A DNA stretch of 64,000 nt, from positions 1,426,001-1,490,000 of the forward strand of contig NEEC01000019.1 of assembly GCA_002189035.1 (NCBI GenBank), written 5' to 3'. This document shows, piece after piece, positions 29,027-39,703 of this stretch. Every line of letters starts with the position of its first letter. Position 1 is the stretch's first letter. A program made the position numbers and the translations under genes. Under the pieces are notes generated by a model that saw only the letters and a program-made list of their open reading frames with translations, was not told the DNA's origin and ran no database searches. The DNA comes from Utricularia gibba. Its lineage: Eukaryota; Streptophyta; Magnoliopsida; Lamiales; Lentibulariaceae.

Positions 29027-31918
29027 TCAAATTCCTTCGAAGACGGCAAACAGGTCTCCATTGATGAAGTCATTATCGACTATGCTCACTAGATAGTAGC
29101 TGTCCTTGGCCTGTAAATCACATAACAAAAACTTAAACACTAGTTTATGGTGATTGGGGGATGAAAGGGACAGGAGGGAGTGGGTTGTTGAAGCTACCTC
29201 CTCAAGTAGTTTTCTGGAGGGATCAGATTCAGGATAGAGTTGTGACCATCCTCTGGACCAAATCTCGAAGGCCTCATCCTTCCAGACCTCGAAGCTCGCA
29301 GGGTCAACTACTGTAGGCTGAATGATCTCCTTAGCAGGGAATACTCCCCAGGTAACAGCATTAACATGGGTTCTGTCAACGTTGGATATCCAGTCCCCTT
29401 GTTTGTTCACAGCCATGTAGGTGAAGAATGGGAAAGATTTGCATTTGTCAACCAAGGCATTCAACTTTTCCGGAGAACAAAACAACTCTAGGTAAGCCTT
29501 CTGGTATACATATCCGTGTGGCCCTCCCCATCCTGCAACACAAAAAAAAAGGTGTCTTTCAGTAATCATGCATTTGCTATATTCTCTTGACTTCATCAAA
29601 TGACACTGACATTTTCTAGTTAAATGTAATGAGTCCAGAACAGAAGAATGCATATGATATCAATTCGGGTTTAATGCATAGATGTGTCTGTATGTATGCA
29701 ACACTAATCTTAATTACCAAAACTAGGGCAGTCAGATGGTTTCCCGTTAACAGCAGGCTGACTGTTGATAGTGAGGAAGCCCTTCAGGTTTATGTTGCCC
29801 AGTTGTTCATTAATGATTTTGGTCTCAGGTTGAAGACCATCTAATTCAGACCACGGATTACTTTTGAGTTTCCCAAGGCAGAACTTCATGAATTTCTGAA
29901 GTTTAAAGGGGAAACAAAAGTTTGTAATTCTAAGAAACATTCAAGGATTTAAATGATCTGTTAGAGGAAGGTCACGCTACCTCATAAATGTCTTCAACTT
30001 TCTCTAGAGGGAGAGCCCATTCTTCAAGGAGTTTCTTATTACGTGAACGTGGGCGCATAAACTGGTCACAAGATAAACATCGGTCAAAAAAGGGAATCAA
30101 GCACAAAGAGTAAGCTTAAAATGTAATGCCTTCTAAAGAGGAAAAAAGCATGCATGCCTGATAATCAGTCAGAGCTCCATATGAAGCATTTCGAGAATCC
30201 CCCCATCGACCTTGAGGATATTGATCCCAGCCCAGAGTCCGGGAGATGTAGCTTTTAGGACGATTAGCCCTAAGAACGTTCAGCAAGAAGATAAGACTTG
30301 TAACAATCATAATTTTTGGAATGCAAAAAAATATATATATTCAAACACGGATATGTCACCAGAAAATTGGGCGAACATCTTCTTTCACACGGAAAACACT
30401 TGTGGGTCGTCTCCATGGCAGGGACCTGGAAATCTTAGACTCTTCAATCAGCCCCAGATTCTGCACATTCAAGACCATATATGTCTATCATTTCATCCTG
30501 ATTTGGAAGGAAAGAAACAGAGAAGTTCAACACCCCACCATCAGTATCGCAAGTGCAGACTTATCCATGTTCAGTGTGTACAAGTGCAATGTTCTGATCC
30601 CACTTGCCAGGATCTTTTTGCACATTTCTGTTCCAAGGTGAATCCCATAGGCCTTAACAGCCTCTTCGTTGTCCTTGATAGGTTCCAAGGCTGCTGTAAT
30701 CTCCGGAGGAATCTACAAAAAGAAAAAAAAGGCCAAGTTTTTTAATGGAACAAAGGGAGCATATCTTAGATGACAGTCTCTAGTGTTGCATAGTGTACCT
30801 TAGTTTTGCAGAAGCCAGTCATGCGAAGGAAACCCTTGTAATTATTAATTGGCATGATACCAGGCACAATGGGACAGTTAATTCCAATTTGGCGACAGTC
30901 ATTAACAAATTTGAGGAAGATATCAGTGTCGTAGAAGAGCTGAGTTACAATGACCTCAGCTCCAGCATCCACCTGGAAAAGGCATAGAGCAATTTTAATG
31001 TCGACCAAACTTGAGATTTCCATCACTCACATTTGGTACGGCATTGTGTTTAAAAACAATGATATCTAAAACTATGACCTTTTTCTTTAGATAAGCAAGC
31101 TCTTCCTGATAGACTTCCAATGGAGCCACTCCATCTTTAATAACATCGGGATGACCCTCTTAATTCACAAAACAAAAAATGAAAATGAAGATTTAGGTGG
31201 TTAACAATAAGAAGATAAATGCACTATGCAGACACACAGTTGACAGTAATTACGAGATAGATGCCCAGTTAACTAACGATCCATAACATACACTAAAATC
31301 AACATCACAAATGAATTTGATGGCGACATAAATTCAAAGAATCTAACACAAAGAAAGGGAATTGAATCGAGACCTGGATAGCCAGCGACTGTGATCCCAA
31401 AATAGTCCCCATAGCTTGAACGAATGTGTTCAACCTGTAAAACAGAGGGAGATCAGATTCCTTACAACCCATTTCGCACTTCACTTCAACACATAAGATC
31501 AAAGACTTACAAGATCGAGCGCGCAAGCAAATCCTCCTTCAACCTTAACGAACTTATCCTGTCCATGAGGCGGGTCACCCCGCAAAGCAAGCACATTCTG
31601 AATTCCATTACCCTTAATCGTCTTCAAAGCATGGTCAATCTTTTCAACCGGCATGTTGGTACACGTGAGATGCATCATTGTCTCCACGCACACCATATTC
31701 TGCATCCGGTTGGCGATCTCCAGCGTGAGATCAGCCGTAGATCCGCCTGCTCCCCAGGTGATATCACAAAACGAAGGATTGTACGCGACCATCCGATCCA
31801 TTTTCTCGAAGAGGTTGTCCACTCCATCCTCCGTCTTCGGAGGAAAGAACTCGAACGAGAACACCACGCGGTCGCTGTTCCCCGACGTCGCCTCGCGTAT
31901 CTTCTCAATCACCTTCAT
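29027..31918 (-). CDS. MTHFR: Methylenetetrahydrofolate reductase
   Basis: Flavoenzyme that reduces 5,10-methylene-tetrahydrofolate to 5-methyl-tetrahydrofolate for methionine synthesis; plant forms are cytosolic and use NADH. The start [20 protein letters not shown] at 31918 matches the usual plant N-terminus. The catalytic barrel has [99 protein letters not shown], and [20 protein letters not shown]. The linker is [20 protein letters not shown]. The C-terminal half has [40 protein letters not shown] and [20 protein letters not shown], ending [10 protein letters not shown]. There are about eleven exons. The intron after ALTDYQ (30158-30160) has a GC donor (CAG|GCATGC). The gene appears complete. 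Confidence 0.95.
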
Positions 31919-32848
31919 CTTAGATTGTCTCCCGAACCAGATCGAAGGGATTCCGATGAATGGAGTCCTCCCCTACGCCTCACAATGCGGAATCCGGTCA
32001 CCTTCTTCCTCAGATCTGCTAATTCGGCAGACTTCATTTCACATCCTCTGAATTTATACATCCAGCGAGCAACACCTTGGTTTGGTGGCGGTAGGTATAA
32101 GGGCAAATTCGTAATTCTCTTCAACAATAATTTTTTAATGATCTGATGATATAACTACAACTGCTGAATCAAATGGAGATCAAGTCGGTCTTAAAACATA
32201 TCTAAATAAAAAAATACTTATTAATTTCTTATTGTATTTATATTTAGATATATCGAATTATTTTATTTTTTAAAAATAAAAATATATATATTTTTGGAAA
32301 AAAAAAGTAGTTTCCCATGATAGGGTAGGTATAATGTTTGGTCGTGAAAATACTGTTAATTACTACCGACACAAAGTCGCTATTTGTTCGGACAAACCAG
32401 AAAAGTCAACCAACTGCCAATAGTTGAAATTACGAAAGTGACCCTGATGGCGTCACCTTCATCCTTATTATGCCCATCCGCAGCATGTGCCTTCTCTCAG
32501 TCGCCCTAAGCTGCTCGGTGGATCGGAAGAATGGCGGCCATTGATTTTGATCAAGGATGGGGGTTCCCGGAGAAGGGTGGAAGAAGGCACGAATTCTGGG
32601 ATTCCGTTCATCCCTGATTTATCTCCTGTTGTATAGTGAGATTTGCAGGGGATGAAGAGCAAGATGCTCTGATTCTGATAAACAAAGCACAAAACCACCG
32701 CATGGGGTTTGGATGTCAACAGCTTATTACAAGGAAACATGTCTTTACATAGATTGCCAGAGATCACGGTTTTGGCACACAGGAGAGGCCAGAATCAGAT
32801 GCAATATCATGACTTGTCGCCTCGCACTGAGGAATCATGGAGGGTGTT
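31919..32848. other. MTHFR promoter and UPF0047 3' flank
   Basis: 31919-32100 is the MTHFR leader. 32150-32330 is AT-rich. 32450-32848 is the downstream region of the UPF0047 gene. No coding feature can be supported. Confidence 0.5.
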
Positions 32849-34070
32849 TCAGATGCCGTTGATGGTGATGACGATGCGACGAGGGGTGGCAGCATCACGA
32901 TGCTCACAAAGCCATATACCCTGAGACCAGAAAACTCAAAAGAATTGAAGACATAGTTCTATTCCTGCAGATATGATTTCAGGCTGGAGTTCCAACTTCA
33001 AGAAATACCTGCCAAGTTCCCATGTTCAGCTTTCCATTTGTGACAGGTATCCTGTAGGAATACAAAATTGAACCAAGTTAGAGATTTGAACCACAAGCAA
33101 ACCAGTTTGAATTAACTATAAAGCATAGAGAATTCTCACGTGAGGGTGCAGCCAAACATCGAAGACTTGATGTGTGCTGGCATGTCATCAGGACCTGCGA
33201 AGGTAAAGCCCTTTGTTTTAAACAAGGCCTTTGATAACAAACAAGGAGAATAGCTTGAGAGCAGGGAATCATAATGAAATGAAGCATCATTTTATTTGAG
33301 AGGATTCACAAACTCACCCTCCAATGTATGCATCCAAGGTGCAGAAGCTCCCTACACCATAAAAGGAGATGACTTTACTTTGAAATCATGCAAAAAAACA
33401 GATTTTGCACCAGGTTCAAACATGAATCGAACATTGAGGAATCCAAAGTGCACAATGGTGCAAGGATATACAGATATAAATCTCACCTCCGGAACAATGC
33501 GGTTCAAAAATGTCTCTGTATCATATCTGACATCCGAGTCATAATTTTCATTGATAGTAAGTGATGCACTCGTATGCTGCACTGTTCCACATACATGTTT
33601 TCAAACAAGGAACCCAAAATAAGAAGCCATGGTAAAAAATTATTGAACAGATATAGCGAAACTTACAGAAAAGGTGAGCAAGGCCACATTTAAACCCAGC
33701 CAAATCATTTTCAATCTCCTTCACGATCTGAGAAGACGCGAAACTCAGTGAACCAAAAGCTCGATTACAAGACAAAGAAAAAAAGTCTTACAACCTTGGA
33801 AGTAACGAGGTGACAGCCTCTTTTTTGCGCAGGAATAGTTACAATCTTCTGAGCCCATTTCGCAGGGCTCCCCACCGATGAAGGCGCCGCCATATCTGAG
33901 TGGCGATGACCCACAGAAACCTCCTGCTGGTTAATGATTTTGAACGAACTATTCTTCTTTATGGAGGCGAAATTTCTTCCTCGGGCGCCGAGTTTAGCAA
34001 TAGCCTTAAGCTTCGAGATCGATATCAATGGCTGCGGAGGCGGTGATACCAGTGAAGTCGCCACCGGCAT
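32849..34070 (-). CDS. YjbQ/UPF0047 family protein, probably plastid
   Basis: Member of the YjbQ/UPF0047 family, annotated in databases as secondary thiamine-phosphate synthase; the physiological role is unsettled. The ATG at 34070 opens an N-terminal extension rich in Ser, Lys and Arg ([20 protein letters not shown]), likely a plastid transit peptide. The conserved core is [106 protein letters not shown], and [10 protein letters not shown] at the C-terminus. The His of QHTSASL, the DMPAHIK stretch and the CEH near the end are the family's metal-site residues. Seven exons, all joins in frame. It lies 263 bp downstream of the AP-1 sigma stop codon on the same strand. Confidence 0.88.
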
Positions 34071-34333
34071 CTGTGGCGTCGCTATAAGAATCTTGAAAGC
34101 CCAAAGAGAGGAGTAGCTCCTCGCTTTCCATCCAGAAGATAATTATAAAATTTTCACATAAGCCCCAATTCTTTAATTATTTTCATTTTGGGTGGTCATC
34201 ATTAATCTTTTACCATTTTTAGAAAATCATATTAAAATTGCACTTGGCCGATTAAATAATTATTAAAAAACACAAAAACATCGTCTTCCTTCTCCATGGC
34301 ATTACTCTATCAGGCATTTATCCAATTCAAACC

Positions 34334-35713
34334 TCATTTCGTTGCCTGCGCAATGATGTTGGATATTGAGCTCGCTTGCTCCTTGGCTGCCTCGACGAGG
34401 GAGTCCTGGAGAAGAAAAGTGATTCGGCATTGCTGCAGATCGTCGCATGAATGTTGTTTCGACGTACCTGTGCAGCTACTAGACGCGCAACTGTTTTCTT
34501 ACTGGATTCTTGGAGTTCACCAGCAATCAGAATTTCATCCAGTATGTAATACGCCTGTATAAAATGGATGCAGCATTGCAGAGAAAGGGAGTGGATATTT
34601 AGAGATGGAGCATTACTGCTGGGGAATGAAAGCATACCTTGTGGAAATTGAAGATCAAATCCAGTTCACAGACCTTAACAGCCAGAGGAAGGAAAGAAGA
34701 ATTATGATATTCAAAGTGAAACAACATGGAAAATAAGATGGGAGGTGTTTCAGGCCTTACACTTCCAAAGTAGCGGTCTAATATCTCAACATAGTGATGG
34801 ATGATTTCAAGGGTCTCCAATTCATTGTCATCCTGATCAATGCACATGCAAAAATAAAGGCTAGCATACCTGCGGAATAGGGCCATAGAAATTTTGAGCT
34901 GATGGAAATGACGACCCCCAGGCAGGGTGGCCGGATACATATTCTCAAGGTTTGTTGAAGGCTGGAGGTTACCTTTTGTACGCTACTTTGTATCCTCTCC
35001 AATCCACAAAATTACATAACTTGGGGCCTCGATTGAGTATCATGCCACTGAGCTCTCGAATAACCTTTTGAAATCGGGTAGTTTTCAAAAAAAAAAAAAA
35101 AAACAGATTGCCCATTAGAATAAGCCCAACTAACTTGACAGCAAAAGTTTATGTAGAATGTTTAAATGAACTTGTGGCTGTTTTCAGATTTGAAGTAATG
35201 CACGACATACCTTTGTTCTTTCCTTCTGTGTATAGGGTGAATACCATTTTGTCAGCCTTACTTTCCCTTGTCTGCTTACGAGAATAACAAAATGAATCTG
35301 CACCAAGTATACCATGCGGAAAAGTAGTAACAGCGTAATCAATCAAAAGGGCTGAAACAACCATAGCACAAAAGACCAAACGCTGCGTGCCGAGACTCAT
35401 TCCAAACAAAATTGCAAACATTGGGCGACAAGGGAAAACCAATCCTGATTCATCGACGCCGCGAATCCATGAATTAAACGCACAATTCAAGCGCAGGAAC
35501 AAAATTACGGAAAGAAGTTCAACGGAACACGAAAAAACATAAACCGAGAAATTCAACCAGATCCGAATACCAAACAAATTTCATATCTAAACCGCGTGAT
35601 GCATCAAATCATCAAATAACGGCACGAGACACAAGAAATCCCAAATTTTTTATAAAAAATAAACCGATAAACACCTGGATTTAAACACAGATAACTCAAA
35701 ATTTGCATACCAT
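34334..35713 (-). CDS. AP1S: AP-1 complex sigma adaptin (small subunit)
   Basis: Small subunit of the clathrin adaptor AP-1, which sorts cargo at the trans-Golgi network and early endosome. The first coding exon is only the ATG (35711-35713, ATG|GTATGC). The second begins [20 protein letters not shown] and continues PYTQKERTK. Then come [109 protein letters not shown], and [20 protein letters not shown], ending ATK. All joins are in frame and the length is that of the family (about 161 residues). The [18 protein letters not shown] stretch and the extended C-terminus point to AP-1 rather than AP-2 sigma. Confidence 0.95.
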
Positions 35714-36058
35714 GGCGGAGATCGGCGGCGCTACCGGAGACGGAGAAACTGCTCTTTTCGTCCCCGCCCACGATCAACGATCTCTTAATTTTATTGTTTG
35801 TCTAACGTGAATTGACTATAATACCCTTAACCTCAATAACCAAGCCACATTCATTCCGTAAAAAAACAAGTCACCCTTCGAACAACTATTAAATTCAATT
35901 TAATTATATGATTTTTAAAATCGTTTCAATAATTTTTATAAAAAAATTAAAAACTAATAAATTCAATTCAATAATATAAAAACCAATAAATCCAAAATAG
36001 TAATTAAACCAAAAAAAAAAGATTGAGCTCAATATTATTGATACTTACGGATGCTGCT
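35714..36058. other. AP-1 sigma promoter
   Basis: Short leader, then an AT-rich spacer from about 35860 to 36030 between two genes on the same strand. No feature beyond that. Confidence 0.5.
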
Positions 36059-39022
36059 TCAATGGCTTCTCTGAGCTAAGTTCCGATGGATCACGTACCG
36101 AAACGACGTCGTCTGCTCGATCCAGTATATGTTCTTTTCCAGCCGGCCGGACTTCATGAGCCTCCTGATAGCTTTCTGTTGATCCTCAGAAACGCTGCTG
36201 TTGATCGTCTCAACAAGCTCAGCTGAGGTGAGGGACATGTCTCTGGCGTAGTTTCTCAACTTCCTCGGAAGGTAAAGCTTGGTCTGCTTCTGAAGGTAGA
36301 CGACGGATTGCAGGAACTCTTCCTTGGCAACCTTGAGATCATCAAATATGGTCTTTGGGGAATAAACTCGAACCTGCAGATTCTTCAATTTTGGTCTGCT
36401 GTTGGGTGTGAAGATCGAATGAGGGGAGAAGGATGTGGGCTTACTGCAGGATCCGTTGTCATTCCGGTGCAAAGAGCGAAATGGACGAGGGGTTCGGGAT
36501 ACTCCACTGCATAGGGGTGATCCATCTTCAGCTTCCTGCCTGGGGACAGCAGCGTCTGGAGCCACTGCATTTGCCACAGAGAGAGTGTAAATAGAAGCTT
36601 CATGGAAGCTCCAAGGTGCCATTTTATATCCTCTGCCTTTTGGTGTATGTTACAAAGATAAACATAAGCAGGAAGAAAAGATAGATGCCTGTGCAGATGA
36701 ATGAGCTTTGAGTCTCAGAATGGAGCTCTGTATATCGCATGCATTTAAACACTTCCCACCAACGATATACGAAGCCTGTAAATCAATGGAAATGGATGCT
36801 CAGGATTGACTAAACAGATATAGAATGATGCATCAAGGTGCCATGTCTTGCCCTTTACCTTCATTACTGAGTTATTTCTAGTGTAGCTGTGAGTCCCATA
36901 TGCTAAATATCCCTGCCAAAGTAGTGAAAATTTGTCATGTAGAAAAGAAGAAACTTTATGTCGTAAACGAATCTCATTTCGATATTTTTTCAATGTGTCT
37001 GATCAAATGAGTCCTAGATGTTATGGAATTTAAGAGAAAGCTTGTCAAGGCATAACATACATGCATCACCAATGCATTGTGGATATTGATCCAGAATGCA
37101 AGTTTCTCCTCACGGCTCATCTTTGTTGGGTTGACGACCTCAAGGCTCCTCACCAAGTTCCTGCACAACGTTGGGGCATCAGAGAAAAGAAAGATATCAG
37201 CTAAGCATACTCAATACTATGACTTATATGCAGGAGTATACTGGAAATACTTTTCTCATAGAGGTAAACAGGGACTACCTGAAGTTCTGAAGCATCTCAG
37301 CTGCATGGTTATAACTTTCCTTATCCAGAGCTAGCCTTGAAACTTCCAACATTGATGAATATGGACCCTTTTCTCGTAGTAGACACTCTGAGATTGAGAA
37401 TTCGTCTGTTTCATCAATGAACTGAGGGCTCCAACTATTTCTTGGGGAAAATGTGCCAGAGGAGTATGAGGAACCGGAAGAAACTGAGTGGCCATTTCCT
37501 GTCTTTCTGGGATTGGATAGCTTGCAGTAGATTGAGGCTATGCATCTTATAATGTCCTCAGATAGTCTATTAGGAGAAACACGAGCAGCAGGATACTCAA
37601 GATGGTCTGCTAGACTCACATGGCGATCATAAGCACTCTTCGTATCCTGCAATTACTCCTCATATGAATAAGATTAAGTTCTTGTAAAAGGAAAGCATGA
37701 ATATGGAGAAGAAGCTCAAATAAGACACTTGAACCTTGGAAAGTAACATTGTTATTCATCATCTTGAAATTACATCGAAAAGTTAAAAACAGACTTAAAA
37801 GCATCTATGTTTATGGCATATCAAGAGCATAGCAATATATAACCTTTTCTCTTGCTGATTCTGAAGCAACTTCAAGAGAAGCATCTTTTCGTGGTGCAAT
37901 TGAGCTATTGAGTTGAAGGCTGTCATCTCTTTCCGAAATTTCTGATTTCTTTTGTGTGAAGGGTAGGTCAGTGGAACACCTTGGAGCAACCCCATTAACA
38001 TGGTGCAGATGCTTAGTGCTGTCTACAGCAGCAAATGGAAGGTACTGTTGAAAAGCTGTCCGGTAAAGAGTAAGCAAATGCCTTTCCAAATGCATAATGT
38101 CTTCTTCCAGAGTAGTGATTTCTTCCATAAGTTTCACAGAATGCTGCAGCCAACAACCAACTAACAAGTCAAGGAAGGAAGCAAACCAAAAAAGATGAAA
38201 AAGAACAAAGCCCACGTAGGTTTGTTCTCCTCCAGATTTTCCATGACAATTCTTCAATGAAATTTGTGTTGATTCAACCATGTAACAAACTTTACAGCAA
38301 AATGTTAAAGTTTAGCTGATCCACATTCACTTAACAGGAAACCAATGAAATCAGAAAGCTATGGAGACAATCCATGATCACCAAGAATGTGTGTTGTGCC
38401 ATCCGCATACATTCACATTGTTCATCACATCTACATCCGATGGTTGTATAAAATCTAAATCAGCCGCTCTTGCAAACAACAAAACTCCAGAGAGAACATA
38501 TAAGAGGCTACATTCGGACAAGAAATCTCAAACACGGACATGCTTCAAACGAAGAGGAAGCCTTGGCGTCACGTTAAGCACATTGTGATCCTCAGCCATT
38601 TCACCACTGAGCAGAGACGTAGAACCGCCCGGAGAAGGAGATAAGCCACTCATGGGTTTGATACGAAAGGCAACCCCGCAATACCCAATACACTCACAAC
38701 ATAATGCGACAGCAGTCGAACCACCGACACTATAAAATGAATAAAAACAGGTGCCAGAACCAATGAATCGCAAAGGTTAAGCCATCAAACATTAGATAAG
38801 CAGCAACCCATAAAACAATTACCGAGAAAACGAAAAAAATGAAGGTCTGGATTGTAGAAGGAGCATTTAATGCAAACACCCATGCTGGAGTAGGTGGCTA
38901 AAAAACATTGAATAATGATAAATATTAAGAAAGAAAAGGAAATGTTTCCGTAACGTAGGGCCTGAAGAAGCATCAGGGTGAAGTGTAGTAGTGGCAGCTG
39001 TGGGTGTGGCGTCCATTACCAT
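36059..39022 (-). CDS. DUF547 protein with N-terminal leucine-zipper region (MIP1-like)
   Basis: Plant protein with a predicted coiled coil (SVKLMEEITTLEEDIMHLER then HLLTLYRTAFQQYL) followed by a Ser-rich linker and a DUF547 domain. The domain has KMSREEKLAFWINIHNALVM, HGYLAYGTHSYTRNNSVMK, ASYIVGGKCLNACDIQSSIL, WLQTLLSPGRKLKMDHPYAV, EYPEPLVHFALCTGMTTDPA, and VRVYSPKTIFDDLKVAKEEF, ending SFRYVIHRNLAQRSH. DUF547 has no established reaction. The intron ending each of these exons is in frame; the one after AHSSAQ appears to use a GC donor at 36687-36688. From 38281 upstream the exons are uncertain: MVMDATPTAATTTLHPDASS at 39022 and a frame containing MAEDHNVLNVTPRLPL near 38560 are candidates. 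The core from 36059 to about 38150 is firm. Confidence 0.75.
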
Positions 39023-39703
39023 TGAAAAAGGCAGTAAATTTGAAGGAGAAGAAATTGATGGCGATGTGGGGAAGGCATGAATCAATGCAGTTCGCCGACT
39101 GGAAAAATTACAGAGATTCAATTATTTTCAGGGACAAACTGCTTCATTTTCTTCATCATTATGATCATGTTCCTGCTGATGAATCGGGGAGAAATATCAT
39201 TCTTAGGCTCTCCCTTTTCTTCCCTTCACTGCGTGTAGTATTCACTGTTCAGGACTGAGGCCCAGAACAGTTACCTTCGATGTACATAGAGCAGTTCCTA
39301 TCTTTAGATACCATCCAACCGTTAAACTACGTACGCGTTTGAAATCTTCAACCTACTAGTAGAATCCGTTTGATATCGATTAACATTATTACATTCGTGG
39401 ACTTTCTTCCTGTGAATGGGGGAAAAGAATTCATTTTTACTGAAAGCGTATCTCTGTAATACAGATGATTAAAGGTTTGGAAATATTGTAGAGAAAGTGA
39501 ATCACCTTTTTTCATTCCACGAAGAAACTACGAAAAGGGCTATCAGGCAAAAAGATGAAGAGCGTGGCATTTCCTCAAGTCTCAATAACTCAGACCCAAC
39601 AAATGTGAGTCACGAAGACCCATGTATAGAGTAAATATCATCATCAAAGTGACAAAACAATCACGACTTCAACGGAAGATAATTCTATAATTTTCTGGGA
39701 GAT
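39023..39703. other. Divergent spacer between DUF547 and DprA-like genes
   Basis: About 680 bp between two head-to-head starts, presumably holding both promoters. An open frame at 39004-39258 (+) overlaps the DUF547 first exon and has no recognisable motif. Confidence 0.4.

Noticed and set aside
31424-32146. 240-residue plus-strand open frame over MTHFR
   Set aside because: It is antisense to the first MTHFR exons, whose protein sequence is unmistakable. It also uses many rare combinations and has no homology that I recognise.
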